Numbered from the stretch's first letter, positions 11,386 to 34,186 are shown. The stretch: DNA of 64,000 nucleotides from Zygnema cylindricum (GCA_037447655.1 JBBHKE010000096.1:56070-120069); one strand, 5' to 3'. A program made the numbers and translations. The notes: generated by a model not told the origin, from the sequence alone.

Positions 11386-12855
11386 CTCCTTTGATCTCAC
11401 GTCATCATTCCAAAATTACGATGATGTATACGAAATTTAAAGTAAGACGCATCGTATTTAATTCCTTCTCTTGCCATTTTCCCAAAGTTTGTAATGCATC
11501 GCATTGGATGTACCGATTTTCGATGCGTCGGGGCGATTTTCCAACCGATGTATACGAAAAAAAAATCCTATTTCTATGTTTTAACGCGATATGTTGAAAC
11601 CAACGTGCCGACGCGATGCGTTATGATGCGAAGCTGATATTTTATAGCTATATTGGATGTGCCGATGAGATGATGCCGATATGTCGATATGAATGTTTAA
11701 TGGAGGGGAAGGGGGGGGAGAGGGCGGGCCTCCTCTCCCTCTCTCTTCCCCTCTGTCCTCCTCTTCCCCGTCTCAACCCCGCTCCCTCTCTCCCTTCTCC
11801 ATCCTCCCTCCATCCTCCCTCCTCCATCCTCCCTCCTCGTACTCCCCTCCCTCCAAATCCTTCGGGTTTAGGGTTTCAGATTGTGGGTTTTAGGGTTTTT
11901 TTGTTTAATTCAATATCGGAATATTAGGATCGGATCGCCAACTCGCATAGCATCGTTAGCTCCACATCGCATCGATATAATCACATTGCCTCGGTCAGAG
12001 ATCGCAAATGGTTAACCGAAACCGTAACCGACCGTTAACCGACCGCCCGCGTCGGATCTGGAACGGATTCGTAGGGGGTCGGGCGGATTCGGGCGGGTGA
12101 TTCAAGAAAAAAAAAAAAAATAGGTTACGGTCGGGTAAGCAAAAAACGAAAAAAATGAAGGTTTGTACTGTCAATACTATCCAACATTATTGTACTTTGT
12201 ACTCTTGGTATCGTGGAAGGTATAAAGGAGATGTACCACGAATTTTGTACTTATTCGGGTACGGGCGGGTACGGGTAGTCGCGAGAAATCGAGTTTCGGT
12301 TAACTTTTTTTTAGTTATCGAGTTTCGGGTAACGGTTAACAATTTTGGAGCGTGACATAACCCGGTCGGGCGTCGGGTACTTAGATTTTGAAAAAAAAAA
12401 ACGGTCGGTTTCGGTTATCTAAAATTTTGACTTTTGCGACCTCTGCCTCTGGCCTCGGTATCCCTTATGGCATCGTAAAATCTAAAATATCGACCGATAC
12501 TTCACTTGTGCTATGACCGATACATAGAGTTTTCTCCCATCCTTTACACGCTTATTAGGGTGCCGATGCGATGCGATGTCGCACATGTCTGTACGGTCAT
12601 TTGACTTTTGAACCTTTGAATATTTGAATATTTGCTGTTACAGTACAAGAGCTATGCATGAAAACTTGAAAATATGACTTGTGAACTTTTTCCTTTCCAT
12701 TTCTTTTCTCCATATTAGATTTCTCCTTTCTTTTTTTCGGCCTTCAGACTCCCTTGTTTTGCAATTTTTAATATGTCCAGTTATGGCGTATTAGTATCAT
12801 AAACTTTTATCTATTTCCAGTTTTCTTAGCCATGGCTGCCTCGTCCTTTGACATG
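11386..12855. repeat. Tandem duplication, unit 2 (contains the functional upstream region)
   Basis: Homologous to 7046-11385 minus two insertions. It begins at GCTCCTTTGATCTCACGTC, straight after the unit 1 start-codon exon, and ends just inside the first coding exon of the gene at 12832-17241. It holds the empty target sites of the two hAT-type insertions of unit 1 (11574-11581 and about 12543-12550). A CCATCCTCC run is expanded relative to unit 1. Confidence 0.88.
11996..12451. mobile_element. hAT-type non-autonomous element (copy B2)
   Basis: A 456-bp copy starting CAGAGATCGCAAATGG and ending CGACCTCTGCCTCTG, flanked by the perfect 8-bp duplication GCCTCGGT (11988-11995 and 12452-12459). 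It sits at the same site as B1 in the other unit. It lies about 380 bp upstream of the start codon at 12832 and may contribute upstream sequence to that gene. Confidence 0.88.
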
Positions 12856-15800
12856 CACACCTTTTTTCCTGTCCGTACAAACCGTACTGCTCGTACAAAT
12901 CGTACATACCCTATCAGGTGAGTGGATTTATTTACTTTGGAATTTATTTATGGTTTGAAAAATTGGCATTTCTGACATATTCTGAATCTTTTCTCCCTCC
13001 AGTTCTTCGACTTATCTCACTTCGAAAAAAATGAAGTTATAGATCTCTTATTGGTGGGATGAGAGATATATGTCCTTAAGGCAACGCTTCTCCCTCTCCC
13101 TCTCACTCTCCCTCCCCCTCCCTCTCCCTCCCCCTCCCTCACCTTTCCGCATCACTGGCCTCTTCCCTTCCAGTGACTCATCCCCTTCCTGTCCCTCTCT
13201 CCCTCTGGCCGCATCGTTCCCCTCCCCTCTGCTCCTTCCCCTCTCTCCCTTCCTCTCTCTCCCTCTCTCTCCCTCTCTCTCCCTTCCTATCTCCATTCCC
13301 CCTACACCGTTTTCCCTTCCTCTCGCCCTTTGTTTCTTTTATTCGAAATGTAATAAAGTTTTTTTTTTTTTTTTTTATGTGGTTTGCGATTTTTAAGTGC
13401 CTTCGGAAAATTCAGAGGCTAATTTTTTGAATCTCGTCTTTTTTTTTCTCATCTCATTCTCATTTCTTTTTTTATTCTTCGAATCTTTTGAATGAATTCC
13501 CCTCTCGCAGGATTCACACTAATAATGGAGGAAAACTCGAATATGGTGTGGAGAGAAAAATATTTTCTGGAAGGGAATGTACTTCGTTTTCAAAAAACGG
13601 ACATAAAAACGGAAAACAAGGTGGAAAAAACGGTTTTTCATGGCTGGGAGGAACTCTCACGGGTGCTCTTTTCTCCGAATTGTCCAATTTAAAAATAGGT
13701 GAAGACAAGAGATACGGAAAGCAAGGGGCGAAAAGGGGTCCTTTAGGGTTTCCATGGCTGGCAGGAGTTGCAATGCTGGATGCGTTGCTTTTCGAATGCA
13801 CTTTGTTGCCCGATTCTAAAAACGGAAAAAACGCCGGAAAAAACGGAAAACAAGGGGGAAAAAACGGTTTTTTTTGGCTGAGACAAGCGGCCACAGGTGC
13901 TTTTTTGGCCATAGCTATTTTTTTTTTTCCATTAGAAGTTCACGCGGAACCATTTGGAGTTAGAGTAAGACAAGGGAGCCCGACAATGGAACGAATTCTC
14001 GCAGAACAGCTGGCGAGAAGGTACAGATTGGTGTGTTTCTAAGGCTTTTTTCTTTTCTCTCTTTGTTTGTTTTCGAAGGTTTTTTTTGTCTTTTTTTTTT
14101 CTCTCTTTCTTTCCTAGACAAAATTCTTTCTTTTTTTCCCTTTTTTTTTTCTCTTTGTTTCGAGGATTCTTTTTTCCTCTTTGAGTTTTATGCTCATTCG
14201 GATTTTTTTTTAGCTCGCAGTTTTTATCTCTTGTTTTTTTACATTTTGTTTTCTTTCCCAACAATTTTGCATATTTATCCACACTGAACTGTGGACCATT
14301 CTTATTGTGAACTTAGCCAGTTCGTTGTTGTTTTTGGGCAATTCAGTGGACCTCATTAGACATGAGGCTTTTAGTTTGACTGTTCTATGCATGAACTATG
14401 GTGGATTTCTGTTCTTTTAGGTTTTTTTTTGAAAATTCTCAACAGGGGCCATAGATGTATGTAGTACACCGTGAATCGATTTTGCTAACACGTTTGTACT
14501 TCTGATACCATTGCTAATCTCTGGCACATGAGTGAAGGTCTTTTACATTTTAGACATTTTCAGCTCGTATACTTTGAAAAAGTGTCAAATAAACTCAGTT
14601 CACAATCACTTTTGACCACACTAATTCAGTCAAACGGTGTACCTACAAATCCCTTGTATTCTGCTTCAGGTAGAATAAAATCCTAATTCCTTAGATTCAT
14701 TTCCATTTGTGTCAAGGACAAAACTATGTCCTTTTCAAAGAACACCTTTGTTTTTTGTGTAGGTTTAGAGACATGTCGGATGAAGAGCTTGTCGATTTTT
14801 TGGAACAACTTTTGAAAGTCCAGCAGGCAAATCCTCCTATTGTTGAAGTCCCCGACACTATTTCTGGTACCTCTGGAGGACGAGAGCTTATTCAACCGCC
14901 TAATTCAACACCCATGAGAGAAAGAGAGACAGGGCGAGTGAATCGTACAAGATCATTTTCTGAAAATGGATTTTCTGAAACAAATAGTGGAATCTCAGCA
15001 GATGAAGGTATGTGCCTTCAAATGGGAGGCTTACAGTCATCTTGCTCTTTTGATCTTGGGTCAACTTCTGGGTCAAAGTCGTCGTCAAGTTTGGGGTCAA
15101 GTTTGGGATCAAGTTTGGGATCAACTTTTAGTAATGGACAAGTATCCTCAATAGTTCCTTTAGAAGGAAAGACAGAGGGAGAGGAGCAGTCGATTTGGGG
15201 AAAGTGGAAAGGGACTGCTCCCGCTCAAGCTGCAGAGGGTCCTGACAGAGAGAGGAGTTTGAATCAGAGGGGAAGTAGTGATAGCGGTCTGGAAATACCA
15301 AAAGTTTTAGAACAATATCCTGACGACGTTGAGATTATGTCTTTTGGGAATTCTGTAAAACTTCCAGAAGTGGAGGAGAGGATTTTTGAGGGAGAGAAAC
15401 TGAGAAGGAGAAAGGATATTATGTCGCCGACTATATCGGAGGAAGAAGGATTTGGTTTAAAAGGATTTCTTACACAAAACCCTAAATTGGGTTTAGGAAT
15501 TGGAGGTTTGAGTATTGTATTACTAGCTGGGAGTATTCCCCTAGGGAATTGGTACTTTTTCCAGAGAACGAAAAACTTAGACAAAACAGTTAAGGAAAAC
15601 GGCGAAAAGGAAAAAGGAAGAGGTTTTGAGGTTCAAGAAATGTTGAAAGATAGAGAGACATCCAGAAGCCAGCTTGGGGTAAAAGAAATGAATCAGAAGG
15701 AGAGTAAAGGGAAAATTTTGGAAGAAAAAAATACTAATACTATAAGCAAGAGAGAGAGTGTTTCCCCATTGACAGTTGTTTCTGATTTGGCCAAGGTAGT

Positions 15801-17241
15801 AATCCCCTTTGGATTTGGGAAGAGGACAATAGACAGGGAGCAATCCCCTGTAAAAGGCGGTCAGCAAAAAGACAAAAATGAGAGACAAAATGCAGTAATT
15901 TGGACAAGAAAAGGAGTTGATAATACCGCAGAATCTGATAAAAGATCTGAAATTCCTCTCACAAATGAGGGAGAGGGTATGGACTTTCTCAAGACCTTTG
16001 AGCCACTGGGGGATTTTGGAAGAGGGGATAGAGAGAGGTTTCTGGAAGACACGAACAGTAAAGTTGAGGGAGAGAGTCGTAAGAAAACAATAGCAAGTAG
16101 GAGGTCAACACAGCGATTGACCAATGTTAATGACGAGGACCTTTGGTGGAAAGAAATCCGTGAAAAAGTTACACAAAAAGATGGTGTTAATACTGTTCAG
16201 ACGGACAAGTTTTCTGATCCAAAATTTGGAATTTCTGTCAAGACTAAAAGTATTGCGGATCAGAAGGAGATTTCTTTGGAAGAGGAGAGAGAGAGAGAAG
16301 CAGCAAATGCACCAATGAAGAATCTTGTGTATAAGGAAGTTCGTTCTGTACCAACAGGAGAAAGTGACAGAAAAACTTCGGAAATGGATATTTCACGAAG
16401 GGAATTTGACTTTTGGAGGAAAGATTCTCATGAATCATCCTTTCCACCAAAAAATAAAACTTCGGTTGACGATTATTTTTCGTCGAGCGTTTCTGAAAAA
16501 GGTCAAAGTGTGGCAGGAATCTCAAAAGATGATTCGAATATGGAAACATTAAAAAGTGTTGATGAAAGGCAAAAACAAGCGGCTTCGAACAGAAATAACA
16601 GAATAGAAGATGTGGTAGAAGAACCTGGTATGAGTACAAAATACACACGAAAAACAATTCTTCCAGTTTCTAACTCGGAAACAACTTGGGAAAACACTTC
16701 AGGAATCCCTCTCTCTTTCAATATTCGTCCCGACAGAGAGTCCTCCCCTTCCTTCCAGTCTCCATCAAGTCATAGAAAGGGTCAGGATAAAGAAAGGTCT
16801 GCTGAGATAGAGAGAGAAAACCTAAACGAGAGAGGAAGAGAGGACGAGAGAGGGAGGACGGATTGGTGGGAGAGAAGAAAAGAAAAAAGTCAACATTCAG
16901 ACGATTTATGGCACACAAGTGATTCTGTTGATAGGAAGGAGAGAATATTCGGAGGTAGTTCTGCGGAAAATTTGGACATGGAAACCAGATTACGGGGAGA
17001 TACAGTTGATAATTCCCATCCTTTTTTGTCACGGGAAAGATTGGATTCAACAATGGGAAATAGTGACATCAACTATCATAAAAAGAATAGTGGTTGTGAT
17101 TTTAAAACTCATGAAAATAGTAGTATTAAACAACGATATATTTGGCCTCGAAGAGATTGGTTTGAACATAAAGGAACTATGTGGGTACGTGACGGTGACG
17201 GGGTGTTTTGTCCAAAAATAAAACTGTCACGGATTGTTTAG
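12832..17241 (+). CDS. Unrecognised ~1024-aa protein, transit-like N-terminus, three exons
   Basis: Exons 12832-12917, 13511-14020 and 14763-17241 join in frame with good signals (ATCAG|GTGAGT, CTCGCAG|G, AGAAG|GTACAG, TGTGTAG|G). ATG lies in GCCATGGCT. Residues 1-36 are rich in Ser, Thr and Arg with one acidic residue, like a plastid transit peptide (inference). Residues 57-76, 95-114 and 132-152 are diverged copies of a Lys-Asn-Gly-Lys-Gln-Gly block followed by a Trp-Leu hydrophobic stretch. The third runs into LAIAIFFFP and the AXA-like VHA|E near residue 174. Exon 3 encodes DEELVDFLEQLLK, then a long Ser/Lys/Glu-rich stretch, a membrane-type segment near 441-465, and a Trp-rich C-terminus (WPRRDWFEHKGTMWV). 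I recognise no family. The 2.5-kb last exon is unusually long for this window. Confidence 0.68.
13081..13320. repeat. CT-rich low-complexity intron tract
   Basis: CCCTCTC-type sequence in intron 1 of the 12832-17241 gene. Long open frames on both strands here encode only Ser/Leu/Pro or Arg/Glu/Gly runs and are not genes. Confidence 0.7.
14467..14639. mobile_element. CACCGTG-type MITE with TA flanks, diverged
   Basis: Lies in intron 2 of the 12832-17241 gene. It starts TA|CACCGTGAATCG and ends CAAACGGTG|TA. Only the outer six bases of the inverted repeat are clean here, but the left end matches the better copies at 44572 and 54387. Confidence 0.5.
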
Positions 17242-20200
17242 GCTGGGGTATTTTTGGGCTTTAGGGTCTTTTGGAGTATTTCAGGTTTTTGCAAGTTATA
17301 TAAGAATTTTTCTGCGGGGTTTGTATGATTCTTAGGGATTGTTAGGGTTTTCTCCAATGAGACAATGAGTCAAGTGGGACAACGATTGGCTCAAACTTTT
17401 TTTTGGTAGTTTGCGAATAATGATGTTTTCATCAAATAATCGAAAAGATTATTTGAAAAGATTTGTAGGAAAAGTGATTGGTTAGGAACTATCAATTTGT
17501 TTTTTGAAAATCTAAATTAGATGATTTTTGACAAATTTTTACCAATGCTTTTAAATAAAAGTGTTTCTTATTTGTCATTTTTTTTTTCCCTCACATTTGG
17601 CAGTTTACTTTGATGGAATCGGGACAAAGTGTTTTCGATCTGGATCTGATGAAATCACTTTTATTCGCATTTTGAGTATCTGAGTAATTGTTTAGTATAT
17701 GAATTGAAAGTCGGTGTATTTTCAACCCGTGTTGGACCATTTCAGCTGGACTTTGTTAATTTTGTCTGTTTGTGGAATTATTTGTGAGTAATATCTTCAC
17801 CTTCAAAAAAAAATAGTGTGTATATAGCAAGTGCTTTTTTTTCTTTGTTGCGACATTAGCAACGAGAAGCGACTTGACTCTTGCAATTAACTAGGATGAA
17901 AGCTAGTCGTAAGCTCGCTGTGGAAATTCACTATATACACATTAGCGTAAACATCTCCAAGCTTATTTTTCTCCATCGCACGTTTTTACTACATAGACTT
18001 GTCGGATTTTCGTAAACAAGTGTTGTGCAATACTGGAAAAAGTATATAGAGGTACACTAAGTGCTCTGCATTGTATAGAAAAAGACCACGTTTTTTGATA
18101 CGCTATGCAACTGTAGCAAAAATATGTTATGTCTTTCCCTACAGAACATTAACTCCAGATTGCCCACAATTAATTCCCATAGATGCAAACACACATTTGA
18201 ACAAACACACAATGCGTGTTTGTGTGTAGGTGTGGTGTGTGTGTATCTGTTACACGATTTTTTGAAACCTTTTTTTTTAAACCCCACTGTTGCCAAGAAA
18301 CCATGATTCTTGCCATGATTCGTGTTCACTTCAATAATAACTGCCAAAAATGTCTGCCAATAAGTAAAACCTTTTTCATTTACTGAGTTCATCATGTAAA
18401 CAACAAAAACCCGGAAGTCATGTAGAGATATAACGCTTTTCCAATGCTTGCAATCCAAGAAACTCAAGTTGCATTTGAAGGCTCCACCTGTCAGTGAAGG
18501 CTGAAGGCCCCTTTGACGATTCCTGGATATTGTTGGCAAATCTCGAGACTCCAACTATGTCGGTGAAGGTCTCGATGACGGTTTCCGGATAGCGCTGACA
18601 AATCTTGAAACTCCCTCGAGATCACATGTCACCTTTAGAGAATCAAATGGAGAGCCCGGCAGAGATGCGATTTGTGCTGCGACCAGCTCGGTTTGACCGC
18701 CACTATTGGTCTGCACACTCATCCTCCTTATACATAATCAAATTCTAGGTCTAAGGTCCATTCTCCTTTCACCTAATTTAATGTTAGGTCATCTTCCTTT
18801 TACATAATCAAATTTTCGGTTTAGATGCCACATTTGTTGCCAGCAATTGGCAAATTGTTAATCGCATTTCACACAATTCTCAAAAACATACCAGCCCCTT
18901 TGACGGACGTGACACATGTAAACAGGGATTGAAATTCTATTTTCATGTTTTAGCATATTGCAGCTGCAGTTGTAGACGCGCCCATTTAAAATGCAACCTC
19001 ACACACCCGTTGACCACCAGATTTTGTGTCGAATGACCAGAAAAAAATGCATATTGCATAGAAACTTGCACCCTGAGTCCTTTTAAGAGGCATTTTGTGT
19101 TGGTGACTGCATATTGGAATACTTATGCAAAACAAAATCTTCTGAATTTTCGATAAAAATCTGATCATATAATAGAAGGCCTACCGTACAACAACCTTAG
19201 CGCAATCCTTGCTTCAGCAAATGTTCAGATTTCACCTATCGGATGCGCAAATTTAAAAATATTGGTGTCTTACCTCTAAAGCTAGAAAACCTCCTGGCAT
19301 GAGAGATACTACAGCTCCTTCAATAATTTTTCTCAGGTCCCCCATCGAGAGCCAGGTGAGGCTCATGGCGTCCAACCTCAGCTAGAAGGCTTTCCCTCTC
19401 CCTCTTTATCTCCCTTTCCCTTTCTCTCTCTTTCTCTTTTTTCTTTTCTTTCTACCTATCCCTCTCCTTCTCCCTCTCTCCCTCTCTCCCACCCTCCTCA
19501 CTCTCTCTCGTCCTCCTCACTCTCTCTCGTCCAACCTCAGCTAGAAGGCTTTTCAGATTCTGTGAAGGAAGGCGGAAAGAATACTACTCTTGATGTAATG
19601 CTCGATAAGAGCTTTCTATTCACGGAGGCTAAGGTCATCAAACAATGTCACGTGACGGAATATGAATTTTAGCTCTTACTTACAAACACAACTGTCACTT
19701 GAAGAAGGTTATGGAACTTCGACCAAACTCCAGCTGTTCAGTTTTTTCCTCAAATCAAGCATTCACCGTCACCAAAATGGCAGTCGCACGAGGTATTTTT
19801 TATAAACCGATGACAATTTTTACTTTTCAACTTTTATTTCTATGTAAACACCTGTAGTCACCACGAAAAAACCACATCAGACAGAGTCGACAAAAGCTGA
19901 TTACATATAAATTTGCTTTCAAACATGCGTACGTGTCGATATTGGATCGCTGCAAGAGATTCTCAGTCGTGTAAATCATCTGCATGAGAGCAATATAGAG
20001 CGAGTAACGAACTTATCTCGATGTTATTGGTTCTCAGAAAGCACAAAACGCCGCGGGCTTACAGTTAAATTAAACCAATCGGAGAGACGCAATATAGCTT
20101 TACACGAATACGCTGTTGGTCAAATCGCGCGATTTTCCTTTTTTGCGATTGAAACGTATAATTCGTGACTTTTGAAAAAATCGCAGAAAATCGCGATGTA

Positions 20201-20420
20201 CTTTCTGTCTGGTAAACTGAACGGCCAAAATATGTAAAAAGTACAGCGTTTCAGCGTAATATGTACGGTTGTTTACGGTAATGTACGAAATTTAGCGAAA
20301 TCATACGTCGCAGTTATTAGTATTTGCAGTCCAGTAAACTGAACATAAAATTCATGGAACTTGTACGCTATTTTTTTGAAAATGTACGAACATTTTCGAA
20401 AAGAGACGCTGAGTTTCACA
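17242..20420. other. Gene-poor intergenic region
   Basis: Presumed 3' untranslated region, then AT-rich DNA. An imperfect direct repeat of about 60 bp lies at roughly 18495-18615 (TTTGACGATTCCTGGATA and GATGACGGTTTCCGGATA versions). A second short repeat, TACATAATCAAATT, occurs near 18731 and 18802. No convincing exon chain is seen on either strand. Confidence 0.5.
19368..19553. repeat. Direct repeat flanking a CT-rich block
   Basis: CGTCCAACCTCAGCTAGAAG (extending a few bases further) occurs at about 19369-19391 and again at 19529-19552, bracketing a CCCTCTC-rich block. This looks like slippage or repair duplication around a low-complexity tract. Confidence 0.65.
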
Positions 20421-20596
20421 CTATATGCGCGCGTTAAGTTTTAAAAATGTACGAACGTCTTGTTCAATTTTTTTATAAAAGAAGGCGCCATGGACTGTTG
20501 AAAACGAAACCGCACAGACGCCGCCTCCCTCTAACCTACCCTCCTCCCTCCCAAGCTTTCTACTTTCCTCTCTTCCAGAATTCGAAAGAAGCAACC

Positions 20597-20725
20597 ATGC
20601 CCAGAAATCGAGGAGAGGAGTGGGAGCACGTGAAGGCTGCAGACGGTGAGATTCTTCTTGCCAACCGAAAATGTCATTCATACATGGTCTGTACTTTATC
20701 TCTGTGCAGTCGTATTCTGTCTTAG
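20597..20725 (+). pseudogene. Possible 5' fragment of a BED-finger (hAT-type) transposase
   Basis: An ATG in GCAACCATGC opens MPRNRGEEWEHVKAADG, followed by a good donor (GACG|GTGAGA). Pro-Arg then Trp-Glu-His-Val then Asp-Gly resembles the start of BED zinc fingers in plant hAT transposases, but the Cys/Cys/His/His part is not found in frame downstream. The surroundings (20090-21250) are full of TGTACGAA and TACGTATAATTCGT motifs, as in element ends. It could be a decayed start of an autonomous element, or chance. Confidence 0.25.
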
Positions 20726-21310
20726 AGATAGAGAAAGAAGGCTGCCATGGCTGCCAGTCAGATAGTATCAGACATACTACTTTTACAAAAATGATGCGAC
20801 TTTCGGGATTTGAACTAGGGTCTACGGCTTCACCTGTATTTTTTATCACGTCCATTACCAGTCGATGAAGATTTTAAAATGCAAATGTGTAATGTGACAC
20901 ATACTTAAACGTATACAAAATTTCAGCGCTCATTTAACGGAAAACTTACAAACTGCGGTATATGTGAAATATTCATTAACAATTTTTACGGTTTTTTCAA
21001 AAGGTTCAATGTGTTTGTTACGTATAATTCGTCGCGATTAAATCGTTCGCACTAAACGCCGTGAACAACTATGCATGAATAGCTTTAAAGTACGAAATGA
21101 GGCAATATTATGTACGATTCGTGTTTCACTCGAGGTTTACTGATAAACAGGTCGCACAAAAGGGTTAAAGAAAAAGCGAATAATACAATATACACAAACC
21201 ATTTTAAGTTACGCAACTATACATTGTTCAACACCATTTGCCTGCAGAACATTCAACTTTTGTATAAAGGGACGATGTGAGGTACAGCTTACATCACTAA
21301 CACCTATTAT

Positions 21311-22075
21311 GGAAGGTTTTGGCATGTAGCCGAAACTTTCAAAGTGTTACTTTGTATTTTAGTGAATATACTCCGTACAACTTTGCAAAGAGTTCCAATG
21401 TGCGAAAATGATACTGTTGTGTATTGAGAGCCTCTTGCTAATATTCGATATAGAGGTATTTTTGACATACCGATAATCGATATATCGGTCCTGATAAGGC
21501 TAATATTGCAATGAGATTCCGATAAATCGCGATCAGTTATCGGGTCAATAACTATTGTAATAGCTTCGTACGCTGGTACGGATGGATTCACAATTTTTTT
21601 CAACAACGTCCCCCCCTGCCAAGGTGATACCTCCAGAGTGTCTCCCCATTTTATTTCCATTCTGAAGTTGTACGGATCCCTAACTCCCACCAAATGCATC
21701 GCGATAATTTTTGCCAGTCCCAGAGCAATGAAAGTGGAGTCCAAGGCCCCCGCAACGATTTTCTGTACAAGCGCGTGGCGAGGAAAAAAAGAAAATAGCG
21801 TGTCCTTTTCCCCATGCAACAATGTTTAAATACGTGTGGCATGTGCGTAGACGTTTTCTTAATTGTTATTCGTGTTATTCTAAAATCGGCTCTTGACGTT
21901 ATTTTGGTTGAAGTTCGAAGATGACTTGGAATCAAGTGCCCGTGGGTCGAAAAGAGGAAGTCGCTAGAACTGGAGTATATTCAATGTTCCAAAATGACGT
22001 CAACTGTACTATGGTTTTGACAAATTTTACCTTCGGCAAAAGATTTTTTCGATGAATGTTCAACTTTTGGAGGAA
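21311..22075. mobile_element. Decayed Harbinger-like element with an embedded hAT-end fragment
   Basis: 21311-21411 aligns with the left part of 9888-9990 (shared landmarks CATGTA, CTCCGTAC, CCAATGTGCGAAAATGA). 21730-22060 aligns with 10415-10780 (GAAAGTGGAG, GTGGCG, GGGTCGAAAAG). Between them, 21414-21545 resembles the left end of the 2.1-kb hAT-type element (GATAATCGATATATCG). The nesting order is thus the reverse of that at 8971-11068. No clean ends or target duplications remain. Confidence 0.55.
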
Positions 22076-22187
22076 ACGAAAGAAGAAAACATTTACTTTT
22101 ACATACATGACATGAACTGCTGCAGCAACCAACACCACCAAAAGCCGATCCACTATTGATAACAGCTTTCTGCTCCATTCCCACACA

Positions 22188-22424
22188 CTAGAGCTGTAGA
22201 GAACAAGTTCCATCTATCACTCTGAGTGCCTGGTCACTACCACTGCCCACATCTACTATCATGGACATTGTGGGCCTCAACGACGCGGCCCTGTACACCT
22301 CATTCCCCACACTGAAGCATGCATCCGTTATACGCCTGAAAACTGTGGGGTCACTGCCTGAAGTGGGGGCCAGCATGCCTAGTATCTGCCTCAAGGTGTC
22401 CGCAGTACTGGGTGCCTCCTACTC
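22188..22424 (-). CDS. Unrecognised C-terminal-like open frame, possible exon
   Basis: Reading in the minus direction, about 76 residues starting EAPSTADTLRQILGMLAP and including DPTVFRRITDACF and SMIVDVGSGSD have ordinary protein composition, unlike the surrounding AT-rich DNA. It ends in a stop at 22188. I cannot place it in a family and see no linked exon upstream. It may be a terminal exon, a gene fragment captured by a mobile element, or chance. Confidence 0.25.
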
Positions 22425-22429
22425 CATTA

Positions 22430-23668
22430 ATTATTGAAGTTGAAAATACGAAGGCATATGATCAACAACTGAAGCATTCATACTAAACATTAGGGATCAC
22501 GTGAACTTATAGAAATGTATGAAACTCCAAAGGTAAGAATATATTAGCGCCCAAAGATTTTCATAGGAGTACCTGAACTAACAAATCAGCAAAAAGTAGA
22601 AAAGCAGCAATAGAAAAATATCACAAGATGCGCTCAATTTGGCTTATCACCCAGAAAAGAAATGGTGAAATACATCGCCAGAAGTAAAAAAAGAATGAAA
22701 CGAACTGTGGCATACCGTAGAAGAAATCACTGAATTCAGATGCAGAAAGCAGGTAGGATTGACATAGAGCACCATCTCCCAAATAGTGCATAGCTCTGTG
22801 AATTAGTCCATCACAATGTATGGGAATACATATACAAAACATCACCTTTACTTCAAAATGGTTATTCTTCAAAATTAGTAAAATCACCTATCGACAAACG
22901 CACTACTAAAACCGGAAGGAACTCTATGATCGCTATTGCCGAGATATGTCTGTTTCTCAGTTACCAGACCAAAAGTACAGCAGATTTTAATCAACAGGGG
23001 TAGAACCTTAGATATTAGAGTTGCGCCAAAATTTATTTGAAAATAGCAATCTGTTAAAAAATTAAACATACGAAGCCTAACGCATAAAAAAAATGACCAT
23101 CGAAATTAGTGCCAGTTGTTCTACCTCTGCTTGAGCCATAAAATAGCTGGAACCCAGCAATCTCCAAAACTGTTACACTCACCATACAGGGAAACACGTT
23201 ATTTTTTCCAAATTTTAAGGATATCCTGCTGTCCGTGTCGTCAGTTGCCCGTATAAGAAGGGGACGTCTCTTCATAAACCCGTAGGTTTCAGATACAGTA
23301 GTTTTACTAAAAAGAAGTGAGAAAACGCAAAAAAATGCTCGCAACAGTTTCTGCTATTCGACTGTCAACCCGACACTTCTACCTCAGTGCTACAAGTTTT
23401 GCCTTTGTTGCTTCGACACTCTAAGCCGTACTAAAGCCCTAGATGTCAACTATGGAGGATAAGTTGCACAATAGATATGAATGAATTCCACAGTAGATGA
23501 ACGATTTCCAACGATCGGCACCAGTTGCCTCAAAATAACATACAACTTCCGTAACCGCCTTACATATACATCAAAGCTGTACACTTGGAGTTCACCGCCT
23601 GTGACCGCCCATGGCCGGTTGTTGTTGAACTCGATCATTAGGATTGTACGGTGCGCCTGATCTTCGTT
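22430..23668. other. Intergenic, XRN 3' flank
   Basis: AT-rich sequence between the XRN stop codon and the 22188-22424 open frame. Short minus-strand frames here have no family signature. The XRN 3' untranslated region should lie just below 23669. Confidence 0.4.

Positions 23669-34186
<10,518 letters not shown>

Noticed and set aside
13048-13430. Overlapping frames of about 80-110 residues, both strands
   Set aside because: They lie in the CT-rich intron 1 of the 12832-17241 gene.
14033-14287. Phe/Leu-rich and Lys-rich frames opposite each other
   Set aside because: Poly-T/poly-A-rich intron 2 sequence between exons that splice in frame.
18057-18554. 165-residue minus-strand open frame
   Set aside because: Composition is that of AT-rich and GT-repeat DNA, with no motif or homologous neighbour.
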